DNA of 64,000 nt from Periconia sp. R9002 (taxonomy: Eukaryota; Ascomycota; Dothideomycetes; Pleosporales; Periconiaceae). Made by a program: the position numbers and the translations under genes. Positions 13,028 through 24,662 of the stretch are shown here, one piece after another. The stretch lies in the NCBI GenBank assembly GCA_023627715.1, contig JAMAHW010000009.1:620001-684000 (forward strand). Reading direction: 5' to 3'. The number at the start of each line of letters is the position of its first letter. Position 1 is the stretch's first letter. Under the pieces are notes generated by a model that made no database searches, had not been told where the DNA came from, and saw only the letters and a list, made by a program, of their open reading frames with translations.

Positions 13028-16000
13028 TCAAGGTACAATATCCTCCTCGCTCCTCACGCGCTTAGCCTCTCGTTCCTCGCCAGTGCCATGCGGCTCCGCC
13101 CTGCGCTTCTCGCCTTCCCTCGCGGCCCGCCTGGCTTCCTTGTCCTGCTTCTCCTTTTCCTTGCGTAGAGCCTTGCTCTCAAACTCGTGCCAATCGCCTT
13201 GCAATTCCTTGAGCGCCTCCGGGCGCACCGCAGGCGGGTCCTCCGTTGTGAAGTACGGATGCTCGAGGACATCCGATGCGCTTGGTCGTGCGGCGGGGTC
13301 ATACAGGAACATGGCGGACAGGAGCTCGAAAGCCGCGGGGGTGACGCGCTCCTTGTACTTCTCGGCAAAGGTGGATTGCCGGCGCTCCGTCGGCCGCAGG
13401 AGCTCGAACCACTGCATCTCGACAATGTTGGGCCAGTCTTGGATCGTCGGGGTGCCAAGGACGTTGTAAATTTTGTCGAGTTGGTTGATTTCGCCGCCGT
13501 CGCCCGGGAAAATGGCGTGTTTGGTGAAGATTTCGACGAGTACGCAAGCGGCGGACCATATGTCGACAGCGGGACCGTACTGCGTCTCGCCCAGTAGCAG
13601 CTCTGGCGAGCGGTACCAGATTGTGATGACGCGGTTTGTGTAGTCGAGCTTGGCTCTCTTTGCGTAGAATCGAGCGAGACCGAAGTCTGCGAGTTTTAAT
13701 TGCCCTGTGTTGCTGACGAGAATGTTGGCGGCTTTGATGTCTCGGTGCAATACACCGCGCCTGTGAAGGTAATCGAGTCCTTCAAAGAGTTGCTTGGCCA
13801 GATCCTTCTTATGCCCTTGCTCCAGGCGAAATGTCGGATGGTTCAACAATCCAGTCAGATCGTGGGACAGATACTCAAACACCATGAAGTAGTCGTTCTT
13901 CTCTACCATGACCTCTTGTAGTTTGACAATATTGTCGTGATTGAGCGATTGGAGTAGTTTGATTTCTCTGATCGCAGTGACCGGGAACTACCAAATGTTA
14001 GCAAAATCAACGTGTGTGCGTCGGGTTTGGTACTGACACCATCGCGTTCCCCCTCCATCCTGATCTTCTTCAAAGCAACCATGTCCTTGGTGTAGACATG
14101 CACACCCTTGAAGACCTTTCCATACGTTCCAGAGCCTACAACCGACTCATTACCAGGTTTCCGATAGTACACCGATTCCGACGCCGCGAAATCCGGGCTT
14201 AAGACAGGTCGCTCTTTGGGCCGCTTTTTCTTGACTATCTTCGTGAGGGGTTTTGAAGGTGGAGGCGGATGCTCCCGACGCTGACTATGAGGATGGCTTT
14301 CGAAGCGAGGGTCGGGACGGCGACTGGGCAACACATCCCTTCGTTCTTTTCCCCTCACATCTCTTGTATCGCGAGGATCTCGGTAGTCGCGTGGGTCGCG
14401 CAAGTCACGAGGGTCTTTGTAATCGCGCGGATCACGATCTCTCGGTCCTCGCATGTCCCTCAGATCCCTCGGGTCCCTCATATCTCGGGGATCTCTATAC
14501 TCTCTATCATGGTAATAGCTGCTATCTCGAGGATCCCTTATATCACGAGAATCTCTGTCGCGAAGGTCCCTATCGCGGGGATCCCTGATGCGAGGGTCTC
14601 TATCGCGGATATCTCGCTCTCGAGGGTCTCTGTCGCGTGGGTCTCGATCCCGGGGATCTCTATCGCGCGGGTCTCTGTCTCGGGGGTCTCGGTCACGCGG
14701 ATCCCTATGACGAGGATCTCTATATGATGGCCTTCGATCATAAGGTCGTTCGTCATAGTACTCAGCCCGATAATCTCGGTCTCGGTAGCTACGGTCGCGC
14801 TCACGATATTCACGTTCATGTCTAGATTCTTGGGGGTATTGTGGCGGGGGGTCACGGATTGCATCATCTCTTACCTTTGGTTCCAATAAAGACTCTCGCT
14901 CATTTTCAGAATGCTGTGGCTGTTCCAATTCATTCAAGGCCGCTTTAGCTTTGCTGGCAGCTGGTGGTACAGGGTTCTTCGTTTTCAAGGAGAAGCTGAA
15001 GGCTCCTGACTTTGTTGAGGGTTTGGGTGTTGGCTTTGTTGATGGTGTCTTCTCTTTCTCTTCTGTAGCCCCTTCATCTTCCACGCGAAGATCTTTTGAC
15101 GGCCTGAAAGGATTGTCATCAGCGTCGACAGCAGCATCAGTTGCAGTTTGTGTGCTCGATGTCGCTGGTGTGGCAGTGGTTGCTGCGGGGCGCGGAGCCT
15201 CAGTAGCTGGCCGTCCTCCTCGCGTCCCAGATGCAGGAGTCCACGAAAGGTTTGAGAACTGGGTGGGCGGTCCACCGCGACCCCTGCCTGCAACAGGGGT
15301 AAACGCAGGACCAGATGATCGCCTCTCGGATCCACCAAAATGATTGCCACGGAAGCCTCCTCGATGCGAAGAACTTTGATGCTGACTCGAATGATAGTTC
15401 TGCTGTTGACCGGACGAGTAGCCTTGATGATAGGGGGAGTGGTTGGGCGAGTAAGTATGGGGAGGAGAGCTGGAGGTGGTTAACGTAAGATCAGTAAAGT
15501 GTGAGACATGAACATACCCCTGGTGCGATTGATGGCCATTCCAACTTCTCCCACCTTGATGAGGTGAATGCCCCCGAGATGGGTATGGTGGCGAGTGTGA
15601 ATAATGAGCACCACGGCCCTGGTAGCTATAGGCACCTCTCATCTTCGCTTCCCCTCCGAGACCTCTATCTGTATCAGAATTGTATCCGGATCGAGCCAGG
15701 GGGGAGCTTCTCCTAGAATCTGTTTTACTTGTACGTCCCGAATCGGCAATAGGTGGGTTTTTGTCGTGCTTAAGATGCTTTTGGTCGGGGCTTCGAGAAG
15801 GCCTGCTGCGCTTAGGGGAGCGGGAGCGGGAATGAGAACGAGGGTGTCTAGTAGTGCGTGAACGGCTATAACTACGATCTCTCCTCCTGGGTGGGCTATG
15901 TCTGCGTTTTCTCTCCCTCGACTTTTCAGATGGAGACCGATGCCGCTTGTGGTACCGTCTGGTAGATGAGTCCCGTCGCGATTTCCTTTCGGGTGTTGGC

Positions 16001-16674
16001 GATCTTTTTCTTCCCCGATGCGACACGTGCGTATAATGCGAATCAAGAGATGGCGACCGTCGGCGTGATGACGCTGCTATATTATACGAGCTCGAGGTTG
16101 GATGGCGTGCGGTTCGATCGCGTTCGGAGTGTGAGGGTCGTGGCGAGGGTGTTCGTTCGAGTGGGTTGGAGGGAGCTTCCGCACCTTGTGCCCTGGATCT
16201 CGAGGGTATAGGGCTGCGGCTCCTGTGACGCTTGCTCCGCTTGTGCGAATCGCGATGAGGGGATGCAGAACGGCTGCGGTGGCGTTTGAAAGTGGGAGAT
16301 GAGTCCCGGTGGTGGGTGTGGTGGTGGTGGTTGTGATGATGGTGCCGGCGCGAGGTTGAGGCCTTGTCCCCACTGGTACCTCGTTTGGACGACCGGGAAT
16401 AGGGCTCCCTTGAACGCTCACGACTACGCCCACGAACTCTATCTCGACTCTGACTCCTCTCGCGTGATGGATCCCTATCGCGTTTTGCAAATGAGCGTGT
16501 ATCTGCCTCGCGCGTCTCCCTTCTGGAGTCTCTCCTCGCAGCGCGTGGCGCTGGTGACGCAGCCCTGGATTCAACACTCCACTGTCGGGACCGGCGGTCT
16601 CGCTGTCGGTCTCTAGTAGAGGGTGCCTCTGATCTCCGCGGGTCTATGTCTGGGGTTCGGCGAGAACCAGCCAT
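13028..16674 (-). CDS. CTK1: CTD kinase catalytic subunit, Ctk1/CDK12 type
   Basis: A cyclin-dependent kinase expected to phosphorylate Ser2 of the RNA polymerase II C-terminal repeat. Exons are 16674–15518, 15469–14038 and 13987–13028 (1182 aa). The introns are 48 nt (GTATGT donor, in frame without a stop) and 50 nt (GTCAGT donor, within the kinase domain after ERDG). Residues 1 to about 780 are disordered: RS-rich first, then Gly/Ser/His-rich, then an RD-rich repeat block. The kinase domain spans about 822–1120, with Gly loop GSGTYGKVF (from 831), VALKK, a PVTAIRE helix in the PSTAIRE position, HRDIKAANIL (catalytic Asp 946) and DFG (Asp 964). It continues with NRVITIWYRSPELL, which has Ser where most relatives have Pro. 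The tail is Lys/Glu-rich. An RS-rich N-terminus and the REIKLLQSLNH block favour Ctk1/CDK12 over Bur1/CDK9. Confidence 0.93.
14340..14720 (-). repeat. Coding tandem repeat, RD-rich hexapeptides
   Basis: Inside exon 2 of the CTD kinase gene. About 18-nt units encode RDPRDR-like hexapeptides, nearly perfect in the central copies around 14620–14710 and degenerating to RDPRDY, RDLRDP and RDMRGP forms further along. RD/RS dipeptide arrays are typical of splicing-linked proteins; the copy number probably varies between strains. Confidence 0.85.
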
Positions 16675-18971
16675 GTAGACAGAGCTATCATCAGAAGTGG
16701 GTGGAAGATGGTGGCACGGGCACGACCCAAGGTTCGTTCGCGGTCAGTGTCACGACTAGCCGAGAAGAACTTCAGAACCTCTGGCAGGGCTTCGAGCGCT
16801 GTGGCGGCCGAGATGGAAAAAGACAAGCAGGCCAAACCGATGCGCAGCCGCTTTTTCGGGGTTGAACGCTTTGGCGAGTGTGGTTTTGCGAGCTGGGTCA
16901 GTATGTTGTTGTCGACAGCCCACCCAGAGCCTTTTGCCTGCTGCACCGTGGATGCCAAGACTCGAGGTGGTGAGGGACCTCCTCCCGTCGCTCGCCCGCA
17001 GCACTCGGGCTTCGATATCGCTAACGCTTGACCTCCCACCCCCGCAAAGGCTGCCTCCAACGTCAAAACTTTCTCTTCTCATGCCTTGAAAGCTTCCTTC
17101 TTGATCAACCAGATCCAGATGCCCACTTGACTCGTGCAGCCCGCTCCGGCATACTACTTATTTGGCTTCACGAGGTGTTTCTATCTAAGGCATGGAACGA
17201 ATAACTATAGACACAGACATGAGTGCCCCTTGAAGCCGATGAGCAAGACTGACCGTCGCCGATTAAGGATTGTCGACAGCATGTAAGTATCCAACATTAC
17301 ACAGGTGTGCGACAGCACGCCATATGACCCGGCCGTGAATATAAGGCTGGCTGGCATTGGTATGCAGGTAGATACCATGGAGGTGGTGAACATGACTAAA
17401 CATGTGTCGAGGAGTAAATTGAAAGCAGTTGCGGCATGAGAATGGATAACAGTGGCGGTCGCGATAAAGCAGCTGCGTCGATGCATGGAGATCGTGTCGC
17501 CAAACGATCAACAATGCCCCTTAGGACGAGGCTCTTTACCAGAAGGTGCAGCGATAGCAAAGTATTAGAGAATAGAACAAAGTCGAGGCTGTCATGACAG
17601 ACCACTGGCCAGCCATAAACTGTCTGGGAGGCGGGTCGGCTTTGAAAAGGGAAACAAAAAACAACAGCAATGATGTCCATCAACGCTGCTATGCTATCCA
17701 CACTCTATTTGCGGACATAGCCTGTTACCAAGAGCCTGTTACGGACATGACAATCGCGTAATAGTGGGTTGAATCATTGGGATAGGGTTCGGCACAGTTC
17801 ATGTTGTCGTAGGAGGTGCGGCGAGAAAGCGACATTGGGTGAATCAATGACGCGGGGTACCCGGTCCTATAGAGCCTTGAAGGGGAAGGCGGATGCAGAG
17901 TGCGCTCTCAAGTCTGCGTGCTCAGGGTCATCATCCAGGCGGAACAGTGCGTCGGATGTTTAGCGTAGAGGATGAGGATGGTGTATCCTACTGAAAGGCG
18001 GCAGAGAAGTGCGAGGTGTAGTAAAAGAATAATAAGTAACAACCCCCCATGCGCCAAGGCCTAGGCTCCCTCCACGCTGACCTTGTTCCATCGCATCGCC
18101 ATCATGCTATCAAACCATTTGCCGGGTGCTTCCTATACTGTCAATAAGGTGGTGTAGCCATGGCAGCACGCCAACTGCTCTCAAGGTGCTGAGGATCAAA
18201 TGTGGTGGCTTCGGCGCACAGCGGGAAGCTGTCAAGGCGAGCAGCCCTCAGCAGGCGCGCCAGCCCTTTGGGCCGGCCATGCCCAACCTGATATCCATCA
18301 GGAGCCTGTACGTTGTCGTCGCGTGTGCATTCCGTGCTAGCGTTATTGCATACGTACCTCGGGTCGAGTACTGGAACGAAGCAAACGGTAGAGGATAGGC
18401 GGTGCGGTGGGTGGTGGGAGTGTTATTGCTGCCTCTGACGGTGAGGAGAGTGACATGCAGGCAGGACAGGGCAGGGCAGGTGGTGCGAGAACTGGGAAGC
18501 AGCGTTTATGTAAGCCATCCATGATGCACGTGCTCGGATCTGAGCGGGGAACATCATTGATGGAGGGGAACTTTCACTGTGAGCAAAAAAAAAAAGACGT
18601 TTTGGTCAGGGTTCTCGTCGCTAAAAGGGCCCCAAAGTGTATGACTGATGGCTACTTCCGCTAACTCACAAAGGCCAAAAGTTGTTCGTTCCGTTCCGTC
18701 TAGTCGTTCGTAATCGCGACATTTAGTGACCATTCCCATACGTCTCCGCGTTTTTCTTTCGTTCCCTTCTCTCTTCTCACCTCCGATTTCCTCCCGATCC
18801 ATAATGTTACCACCTCCACCCATGCCCCGGCACTGACGCCTGCCTTTGTGCTTGGATTCCTTCTCGGATCAGACAATAACTAGCTGCGCATTCCCACAAA
18901 CATACATACGCTTGACCACCTGCACCTCTCACATCATTCTTGCCTGCGTATGACAATTGCCTCTGCCTACT
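16675..18971. other. Divergent intergenic region, 2.3 kb
   Basis: Lies between the start codons of the CTD kinase (-) and GTP cyclohydrolase (+). Overlapping frames on both strands at 16.6–17.1 kb are GC-rich and without domain similarity; they probably belong to the kinase 5' leader. A strong CT-rich tract occurs around 18740–18810, about 200 bp before the cyclohydrolase ATG, as is common in fungal core promoters. Confidence 0.5.
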
Positions 18972-20012
18972 ATGGACTCTCCACCCTTCAGGCCAAAGGC
19001 CATCCCGTCTCACATAACTAACGGTCCATCCTCACCTCTCCGTCTAAATCAAGAAGACCGCGACCGAAAAGAACGGGACAGTCTCTACGCCGCCATCGAG
19101 ACTTCAAATCGCGGCCGCCAAATAGTCGACTTTGATGGACCCAACGGCTACTTCCCTAAATCATCTACGAGTGCAGACATGGACAACAAGACGGACGGGA
19201 AGGATGTTCACGGCATAATTAATGGAGAGATCGATGTAGAGGGTTACAACCAAGACGCGGTGGCGAAGACGCCATTGTCTACAAGCCGTGCCCACAGCCC
19301 GTATACCCAGCATCCTACTATCGACTTCGACGGCTTGAGCTGGCCCAGTAAGGGCACACGCGCAAGGAAGGAGGCAACACCGGAAGAGAAAGATGAACGT
19401 CTGGCAAAGCTCTCTGGCGCCGTGCGCACGATCTTGGAATGCATTGGTGAAGATCCCGACCGCGAGGGATTAAGGGACACCCCAGATCGCTACGCAAAGG
19501 CCTTATTGTTCTTCACCAAAGGTTACGAGGAAAACTTGCGCGAGATCGTCAATGGTGCCGTATTTCACGAGGATCACGACGAGCTCGTCATTGTCAAGGA
19601 CATCGAGATATACTCGCTGTGCGAACACCATCTAGTGCCATTTACCGGCAAGGTATGGTGGCCAATAGTATCTTTTCCACGCAGAGTATCGTAAGCTAAT
19701 ACAGTCCAGATGCACATTGGTTACATCCCCAACCGCCGAGTGATTGGTCTCTCGAAGCTTGCCCGCATTGCCGAAATGTTCGCCCGTCGACTCCAAGTTC
19801 AGGAACGTCTCACCAAACAAGTCGCACTCGCCTTGTCAGAGATGCTCCAACCGCAAGGTGTTGCCGTTGTAGTAGAATCCAGTCATTTTTGCATGGTGAT
19901 GCGCGGAGTGCAGAAGACGGGAGCAACCACTACAACCAGCTGCATGCTTGGCCGCATGCGATCTACCGCAAGAACGAGAGAAGAATTCTTGAATCTCATC
20001 AACAGAAAGTAA
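18972..20012 (+). CDS. FOL2: GTP cyclohydrolase I
   Basis: Converts GTP to 7,8-dihydroneopterin triphosphate, the first step of folate and pterin synthesis, as a zinc-dependent homodecamer in the cytosol. Exons are 18972–19652 and 19710–20012, with a 57-nt intron (GTATGG donor, CCAG acceptor); 327 aa. The ATG at 18972 is used because the frame further upstream offers only a TTG. Residues 1 to about 155 are a variable fungal N-terminal extension. The catalytic domain begins with [21 protein letters not shown]. Zinc ligands are visible in CEHH (Cys217, His220) and [15 protein letters not shown] (Cys288), and the C-terminal block [11 protein letters not shown] is typical of the family. No key residue is missing. 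It could also supply tetrahydrobiopterin-type pterins, but the sequence does not show this. Confidence 0.96.
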
Positions 20013-20612
20013 CATCATATTCCTCTCCGCATCTATATCCGACGTAACCTAAAGAGTTCTCGTCATTAGCATTGATTACTGGGACGGCGTAACATGTGTT
20101 CATCCACACAACTAAGGCGCTTATGGGATTTCCATTGTACTTTTTTGCATTTAAATTAGATGGCATTGGCCTTCAACAGGCATGGCGCGGATCTTTCACA
20201 GTCTTTTCAGGATTTTCTAGGCCTACGTACTTCACGTATGACGCAATGTAAATTGGCTAGAAGCTGCTTGTAAAGAGCAGCTGCCGACATTCTCTGAGTC
20301 TCGAATGATGTTCTCTCACTTTTTTGTTTATCTACCACGTTGCTGGGTTATCTCCGGGGCCTGTGTTGTTGCCCGTTTGCTCATATGACTGCACAATAAC
20401 ATTGGCTCTCCCCCGTTGCTATTGTTCTTCAATACGACAATAAACTACAGCATGGATATTAAAAACCTCCACATTTCCTCTTTCCCCATCACTAATCTGC
20501 AGATTTCGAAGACGGCACCACCAACGTCAACTTTGCCTGCTTCGCCCTTCTTACACTCCTAAGTAGTCATCATCCTACTTACTTGTATCGATAACCTCTA
20601 GCCAACTCGACA
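20013..20612. other. Intergenic, same-strand genes
   Basis: 600 bp between the cyclohydrolase stop and the next plus-strand ATG. It holds the presumed 3' UTR and, from about 20455, a CT-rich stretch leading to the next start. No ORF of note. Confidence 0.6.
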
Positions 20613-21944
20613 ATGTCTTACGACTTCCACTTCAGCAAAGGAAAGGGCAAACGACCCGCCGAAAACGACTTTGAACCGCAGTACATGCCTCGCTCTCTAT
20701 ACCCGGTCCTACCCACCGTGGTCCACCGTGTGAGGCATCGCCGCCGCAATGTCGCAGCAACAGTATGGGGCAGGCAACTGCCAATCCAACCAGCCCTACC
20801 CGGCGAGCCCTTCAACGTCTACAGAGCCATCCTACGTCACCCAAACCTCTTTTTTCAATTCGCAATAAGGCTTGATATTGACACGCTTATCGACCTGTTC
20901 GCCATCGACAAAGAATTCCACTTCCGCTTCAACAAATACAGCATCTCCATCGTCCACGAGCATGCAATGTACCACGCGTCCGTCGCTGCCTACATCTTCA
21001 GTTGGGTCATGTTCCCGGAACTGTGCATCAGCGATCCCATGGCGCGACCTATGGACGGACGCCCGCACCTTGCACGAGACATCCCCAGCCTACGCTGGAC
21101 ACGCATGGTACTGTACCGGGAGCACATCGTCGACAGCATCCTCGCCTACCTAGCATTCGAGGGCTTGCGTGTCCCGCGCGCAACGCGCCCCGTCGTTATG
21201 AAAACATGGTTGCTCATGGAGATGAAGACAATGAAACTACGCTCGGCATTTCTCTCCAACAAACTCGTTTGGACCGACAAAGATATCCTCATGTTCCACC
21301 ACTTCCTCGTCAAGCTCGACATGCGGTTCTCACATCCTCTCATAGGCCAGGGCATGTCATCACTCTCGCACATGCTGCTCACGCAGAAGACAATGGTGGA
21401 ACTGCACGATGCGCTCACGGGTGGGCTCGACTGGACTTATGATAACTCCACCGAGATGGTGTGCCGCACGTATACCGCCGAAGATCTAGACATCGATAAT
21501 AACCCATGGCTCGCGGACGAATTCATCCACGGTGTCCCGGCTGATCAATGCGGTCTGTTGAGTAAGGAAAACTGGCATGCTGATGGCGCGCGCCTGGTGC
21601 CGCCTGTGGATATGGTCATCACGGAAGGAATCCGCCGGGGATTGCATCTTCAAAAGTACTTTTTGGATTGCGTGACGTACGGATTTGTCAAGAAGAGTGA
21701 GACGGGTGTGGTGAAGAACGTTCCACGGCCGAGGAAGTGGCGCACGGAACAGCAGATACATGTCGATGAGAGGGGAGAAGGGTATCCTACGAGGAAAGAT
21801 CGGATCGCGCTCATTAATCGTATGGCGAATAGTACGGGGTACAAGAAGAAAGACTTGAGAAAGGTCTACGAGGATTATGTCCCGAAACTAGGTCCGCGGA
21901 CTCCTTCCGATCTTACGGTATCTGCTCTGATTGTTTCTGTTTAG
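20613..21944 (+). CDS. Unknown 443-aa protein, F-box-like middle
   Basis: A single-exon gene with a clear ATG, 443 aa. The N-terminus is basic (GKGKRPAEN). Residues about 70–115, in PFNVYRAILRHPNLFFQFAIRLDIDTL split over this stretch, followed by DLFAIDKEFHFRFN, resemble the leucine and aromatic spacing of an F-box or F-box-like helix bundle, but this is weak. The middle is Trp/Met/His-rich and globular and the C-terminus is basic. No signal peptide or membrane segment. I do not recognise the family beyond a general likeness to uncharacterised F-box-like fungal proteins. The stop at 21942 may lie inside a 27-nt GT…TTTAG stretch, after which the same frame stays open and acidic for 34 codons. 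Confidence 0.8.
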   Translation: MSYDFHFSKGKGKRPAENDFEPQYMPRSLYPVLPTVVHRVRHRRRNVAATVWGRQLPIQPALPGEPFNVYRAILRHPNLFFQFAIRLDIDTLIDLFAIDKEFHFRFNKYSISIVHEHAMYHASVAAYIFSWVMFPELCISDPMARPMDGRPHLARDIPSLRWTRMVLYREHIVDSILAYLAFEGLRVPRATRPVVMKTWLLMEMKTMKLRSAFLSNKLVWTDKDILMFHHFLVKLDMRFSHPLIGQGMSSLSHMLLTQKTMVELHDALTGGLDWTYDNSTEMVCRTYTAEDLDIDNNPWLADEFIHGVPADQCGLLSKENWHADGARLVPPVDMVITEGIRRGLHLQKYFLDCVTYGFVKKSETGVVKNVPRPRKWRTEQQIHVDERGEGYPTRKDRIALINRMANSTGYKKKDLRKVYEDYVPKLGPRTPSDLTVSALIVSV

Positions 21945-23545
21945 GAGAGCGATTTGGACTTGGAGTTTGATGGGGATTATTTGATGGAGGGAAAATGCGG
22001 GAGGTTACACATGGAGATAGCGATGGTTTCTGCCATACATAGGGGTTAAGAACAACTCCTACCTGTGCATAGATCAATCTATTTGCAAAACAATGACAAA
22101 CATACTTTATACCATCCATCCTAATATTCGAGAGCGTAGCACACACTAGCTTATCACCATCCACACCCATCAACGTCCCAATATTCCCCAATTTTACAAA
22201 CTTAATTAATCTAGACTACCCCCCCAACCCCCTCTCACCCCATTCTGGACCATGACCCGTCCTTGTAACTTCGATCAACCAGAACCACCTATCGCTCTAC
22301 TTCACCCTAAAGTCTACTGCTGCTAACCCAACATTAAAAAAAGACTTCCTAACATGAACACAAAACCCATGTACATTCTCAAACCACAAACTTCTAGAAT
22401 CAATACCCATCTATCCCGCCCTCTTCTCCAAAACCCACTCCCTTAATCCAAAAACAACTAAGATGCAGAAAGATTCCTCATTAAACTAAGCCCATTTACA
22501 AATATGTATACTACACCTCCAACCCTTTTCCATGGGAATTTGATTAAGTCTCATTTGTCGTAAGAAATCAAGTTTCAACTATTCAAACATTCCATACACG
22601 AGTGAGTGTATTATCCGCGTTGTTTGACTACCCACGCCGGCACCAGCACCAGCGTCACTCATGATCCGTCAGTCAGTCAGTCAACTTTCACAATCACATC
22701 TTTGCCATCCGTCTTACTTCCATACGTACACACTCGTCATCATCATCATCATGTTCACACATATCTACATACATTGACACAGCGAGCCATACAATGAAGT
22801 TTCGCAGACATAAATCCGCGGGTTGCTTCCTTAATTGGAGTACGGAGGAAGAGGGGCGTGATGTAATTAGGAGATGTGAGGTTTTTAAACGTACATCCCT
22901 TTTCACAATACCATTCACCCCCGAGGGAACTCGGGCGTTGGTCTTCGTGTGAGATGGAAAGAGGGCTTGTGTCAGTCACATATATCGAGGGAGGGGTTGT
23001 CAGAGGAGTAGAGTAGTAAGTCTACATACTAATCTATTGATATGTCTTTCTAGTGATAGTATATGTATGTACTTTTCATATCCTTCCTCTACCCTTCATA
23101 TGTTGCGTTCGCGATATAGCATCTTCTGTGCCCCCACTGGCCTCGAAAATGAAGGTGGTTAGGAGTATGTAGATCTACGCTCTGAAGTGTAGATGTTACT
23201 TCTGCTTCGAAGATGGAGGGTGGGGGTGGGTTGAGAGGTCAGGGGAAGGGATTAGACTGATGAGTGAAGCTTTTGAATTAGGGTACTGTTGTGAAGAGCT
23301 TTGCGGGTACGGGGGATAGGAGGGCCTTGATGTATTTGGTGGGTGGTAGCCATATTGATGGAATACAAAGGCGGGTTGAGTTAACCAGGGGTGATTTAGT
23401 GCGTTGTCGAGACCTTATAAGGTTATGTGGCATGGTGTCTTGATACTACACATACCCGGGAAAGACATATGGTGAGCAGTCTCATTGCGTTGCATCGGTG
23501 TGTAAACATAGACAAAACGTAGCGACATCCCATTTCTGCTTGTAG
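21945..23545. other. Convergent intergenic region, 1.6 kb
   Basis: Lies between two convergent genes and should carry both 3' UTRs. The first 105 nt continue the upstream gene's frame (ESDLDLEFDGDY…) to a TAA at 22047. The rest is AT-rich with CATCAT runs near 22739–22751. No supported gene. Confidence 0.55.
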
Positions 23546-24397
23546 TTACTTCTTCCCCTTCTTCTTCCCTTCGACTTCTTTGCTCTCCTTCGCAAATCCC
23601 CCTAATATCAACGCTTCCCTCGAAGCCGTGTTGATGATGCGAAATCTATCTGGGCCAAGATGCACTCCTCCATACCATCTCGTGACCACGACCATTACAT
23701 CCCAAACATCCATGAGTTGCATGAGATGCAGCATTCTTCCTCCCGCAGCAGTTTCACCGTCATCATCGCAGTCTTGATAACTGGTGTCATTCGCGCCCCT
23801 TATGCGCCAGGCAGTCATATTGTGCGTGGCTCGAGCAGCCTTCTTGTCAGTGGCTAAGAGATGGGCAACATATTGCTTTGCCTGCACGGGTGACGTGACA
23901 GGAGCTACTCGAGCGACGAATACAGATTTCTTTTCCGTGATAGGTGGAGCAATGGTCCAAGGTGGTTCAGGACCTAGGTCTTGGGTAGTGTCGTGCGATG
24001 TCGAAGTATCCTGTTCGACTACTTGATGCTCATCCTCGTGTGCTTGAAGCCCGACATGTTCTTCGGCTTTCTCCAAGGCTTCGCGGGTTTCCTCGAGTAG
24101 GTCATACATACAGCTCTCTCCTGGGCGGTACACCTGAGCCAGAACGTTTCTCAGCACGTTGACAACCTTACTGCCCATTCCTTTGGCAACATCCTGGCCT
24201 ACGGTCTGTGTGCCCAGTATAGAAGGAGGAGCATCAGGGTAATCAACTGGAAACTCTACTCTCAATGTTATGGAGGGATAGCTTGGAATTCTAAGACTGA
24301 AAAGACTAGCTTCATCGTTGAGAAGCGTGAGCGTTCCCTCGTCGAAGATGGAGTTTATCGAAATGATTTCATCTTGCACAGCATCGTTTGGGGGCAT
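23546..24397 (-). CDS. YIH1: Yih1/IMPACT family protein
   Basis: A single exon, 283 aa, starting at the ATG at 24397. The frame is open further upstream but that part is Pro/Ser-rich leader. An RWD domain covers about residues 1–105, starting AVQDEIISINSIFDE, with the YPDAPPSI turn typical of RWD folds. An acidic Gln/Thr linker follows. The IMPACT N-terminal (UPF0029) domain covers about 150–270, with VFVARVAPVTSPVQAKQY, DDDGETAAGGRML and VVVVTRWYGGVHLGPDRF in the expected order. Family members bind Gcn1 and actin and restrain Gcn2, and so eIF2α phosphorylation under amino-acid starvation. The tail is lysine-rich. Length matches yeast Yih1 (about 258 aa). It shares a 265-bp divergent promoter with the CID gene. 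Confidence 0.93.
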   Translation of the reverse strand: MPPNDAVQDEIISINSIFDEGTLTLLNDEASLFSLRIPSYPSITLRVEFPVDYPDAPPSILGTQTVGQDVAKGMGSKVVNVLRNVLAQVYRPGESCMYDLLEETREALEKAEEHVGLQAHEDEHQVVEQDTSTSHDTTQDLGPEPPWTIAPPITEKKSVFVARVAPVTSPVQAKQYVAHLLATDKKAARATHNMTAWRIRGANDTSYQDCDDDGETAAGGRMLHLMQLMDVWDVMVVVTRWYGGVHLGPDRFRIINTASREALILGGFAKESKEVEGKKKGKK

Positions 24398-24662
24398 GGC
24401 AAAAATCGACTCGAAATTCCCAGGGTCAGAAAAAGGGGAGGGGAAGACCGCAAATCCAAGTAAAGAAGAGGTGAAGTGAGCAATTGGACATGGACGTGGA
24501 AGCGCACAGAAGCTAGCGGAGACTAGCGCCTGCGCACAGACCAGAGGCGAAAGCGCGCATAAGTTACCCACGTCGCGTCCTCTCCCTCTCTTTCTCCCCA
24601 CATTGAACACTGCTAACCAGATCGTAGATACCTGCCTGAAAACCGGAGTACCGGTGTGAAAA
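24398..24662. promoter_or_regulatory. Bidirectional promoter, 265 bp
   Basis: Separates the start codons of YIH1 (-) and the CID-domain gene (+). At 265 bp it must hold both 5' leaders and any shared control elements. A CT-rich patch (TCTCCCTCTCTTTCTCCCC around 24582–24600) is the most promoter-like feature on the plus side. Confidence 0.65.

Noticed and set aside
14269..14727. 152-codon ORF (+) with IARVS-type repeats
   Set aside because: Antisense reading of the RD hexapeptide array in the CTD kinase.
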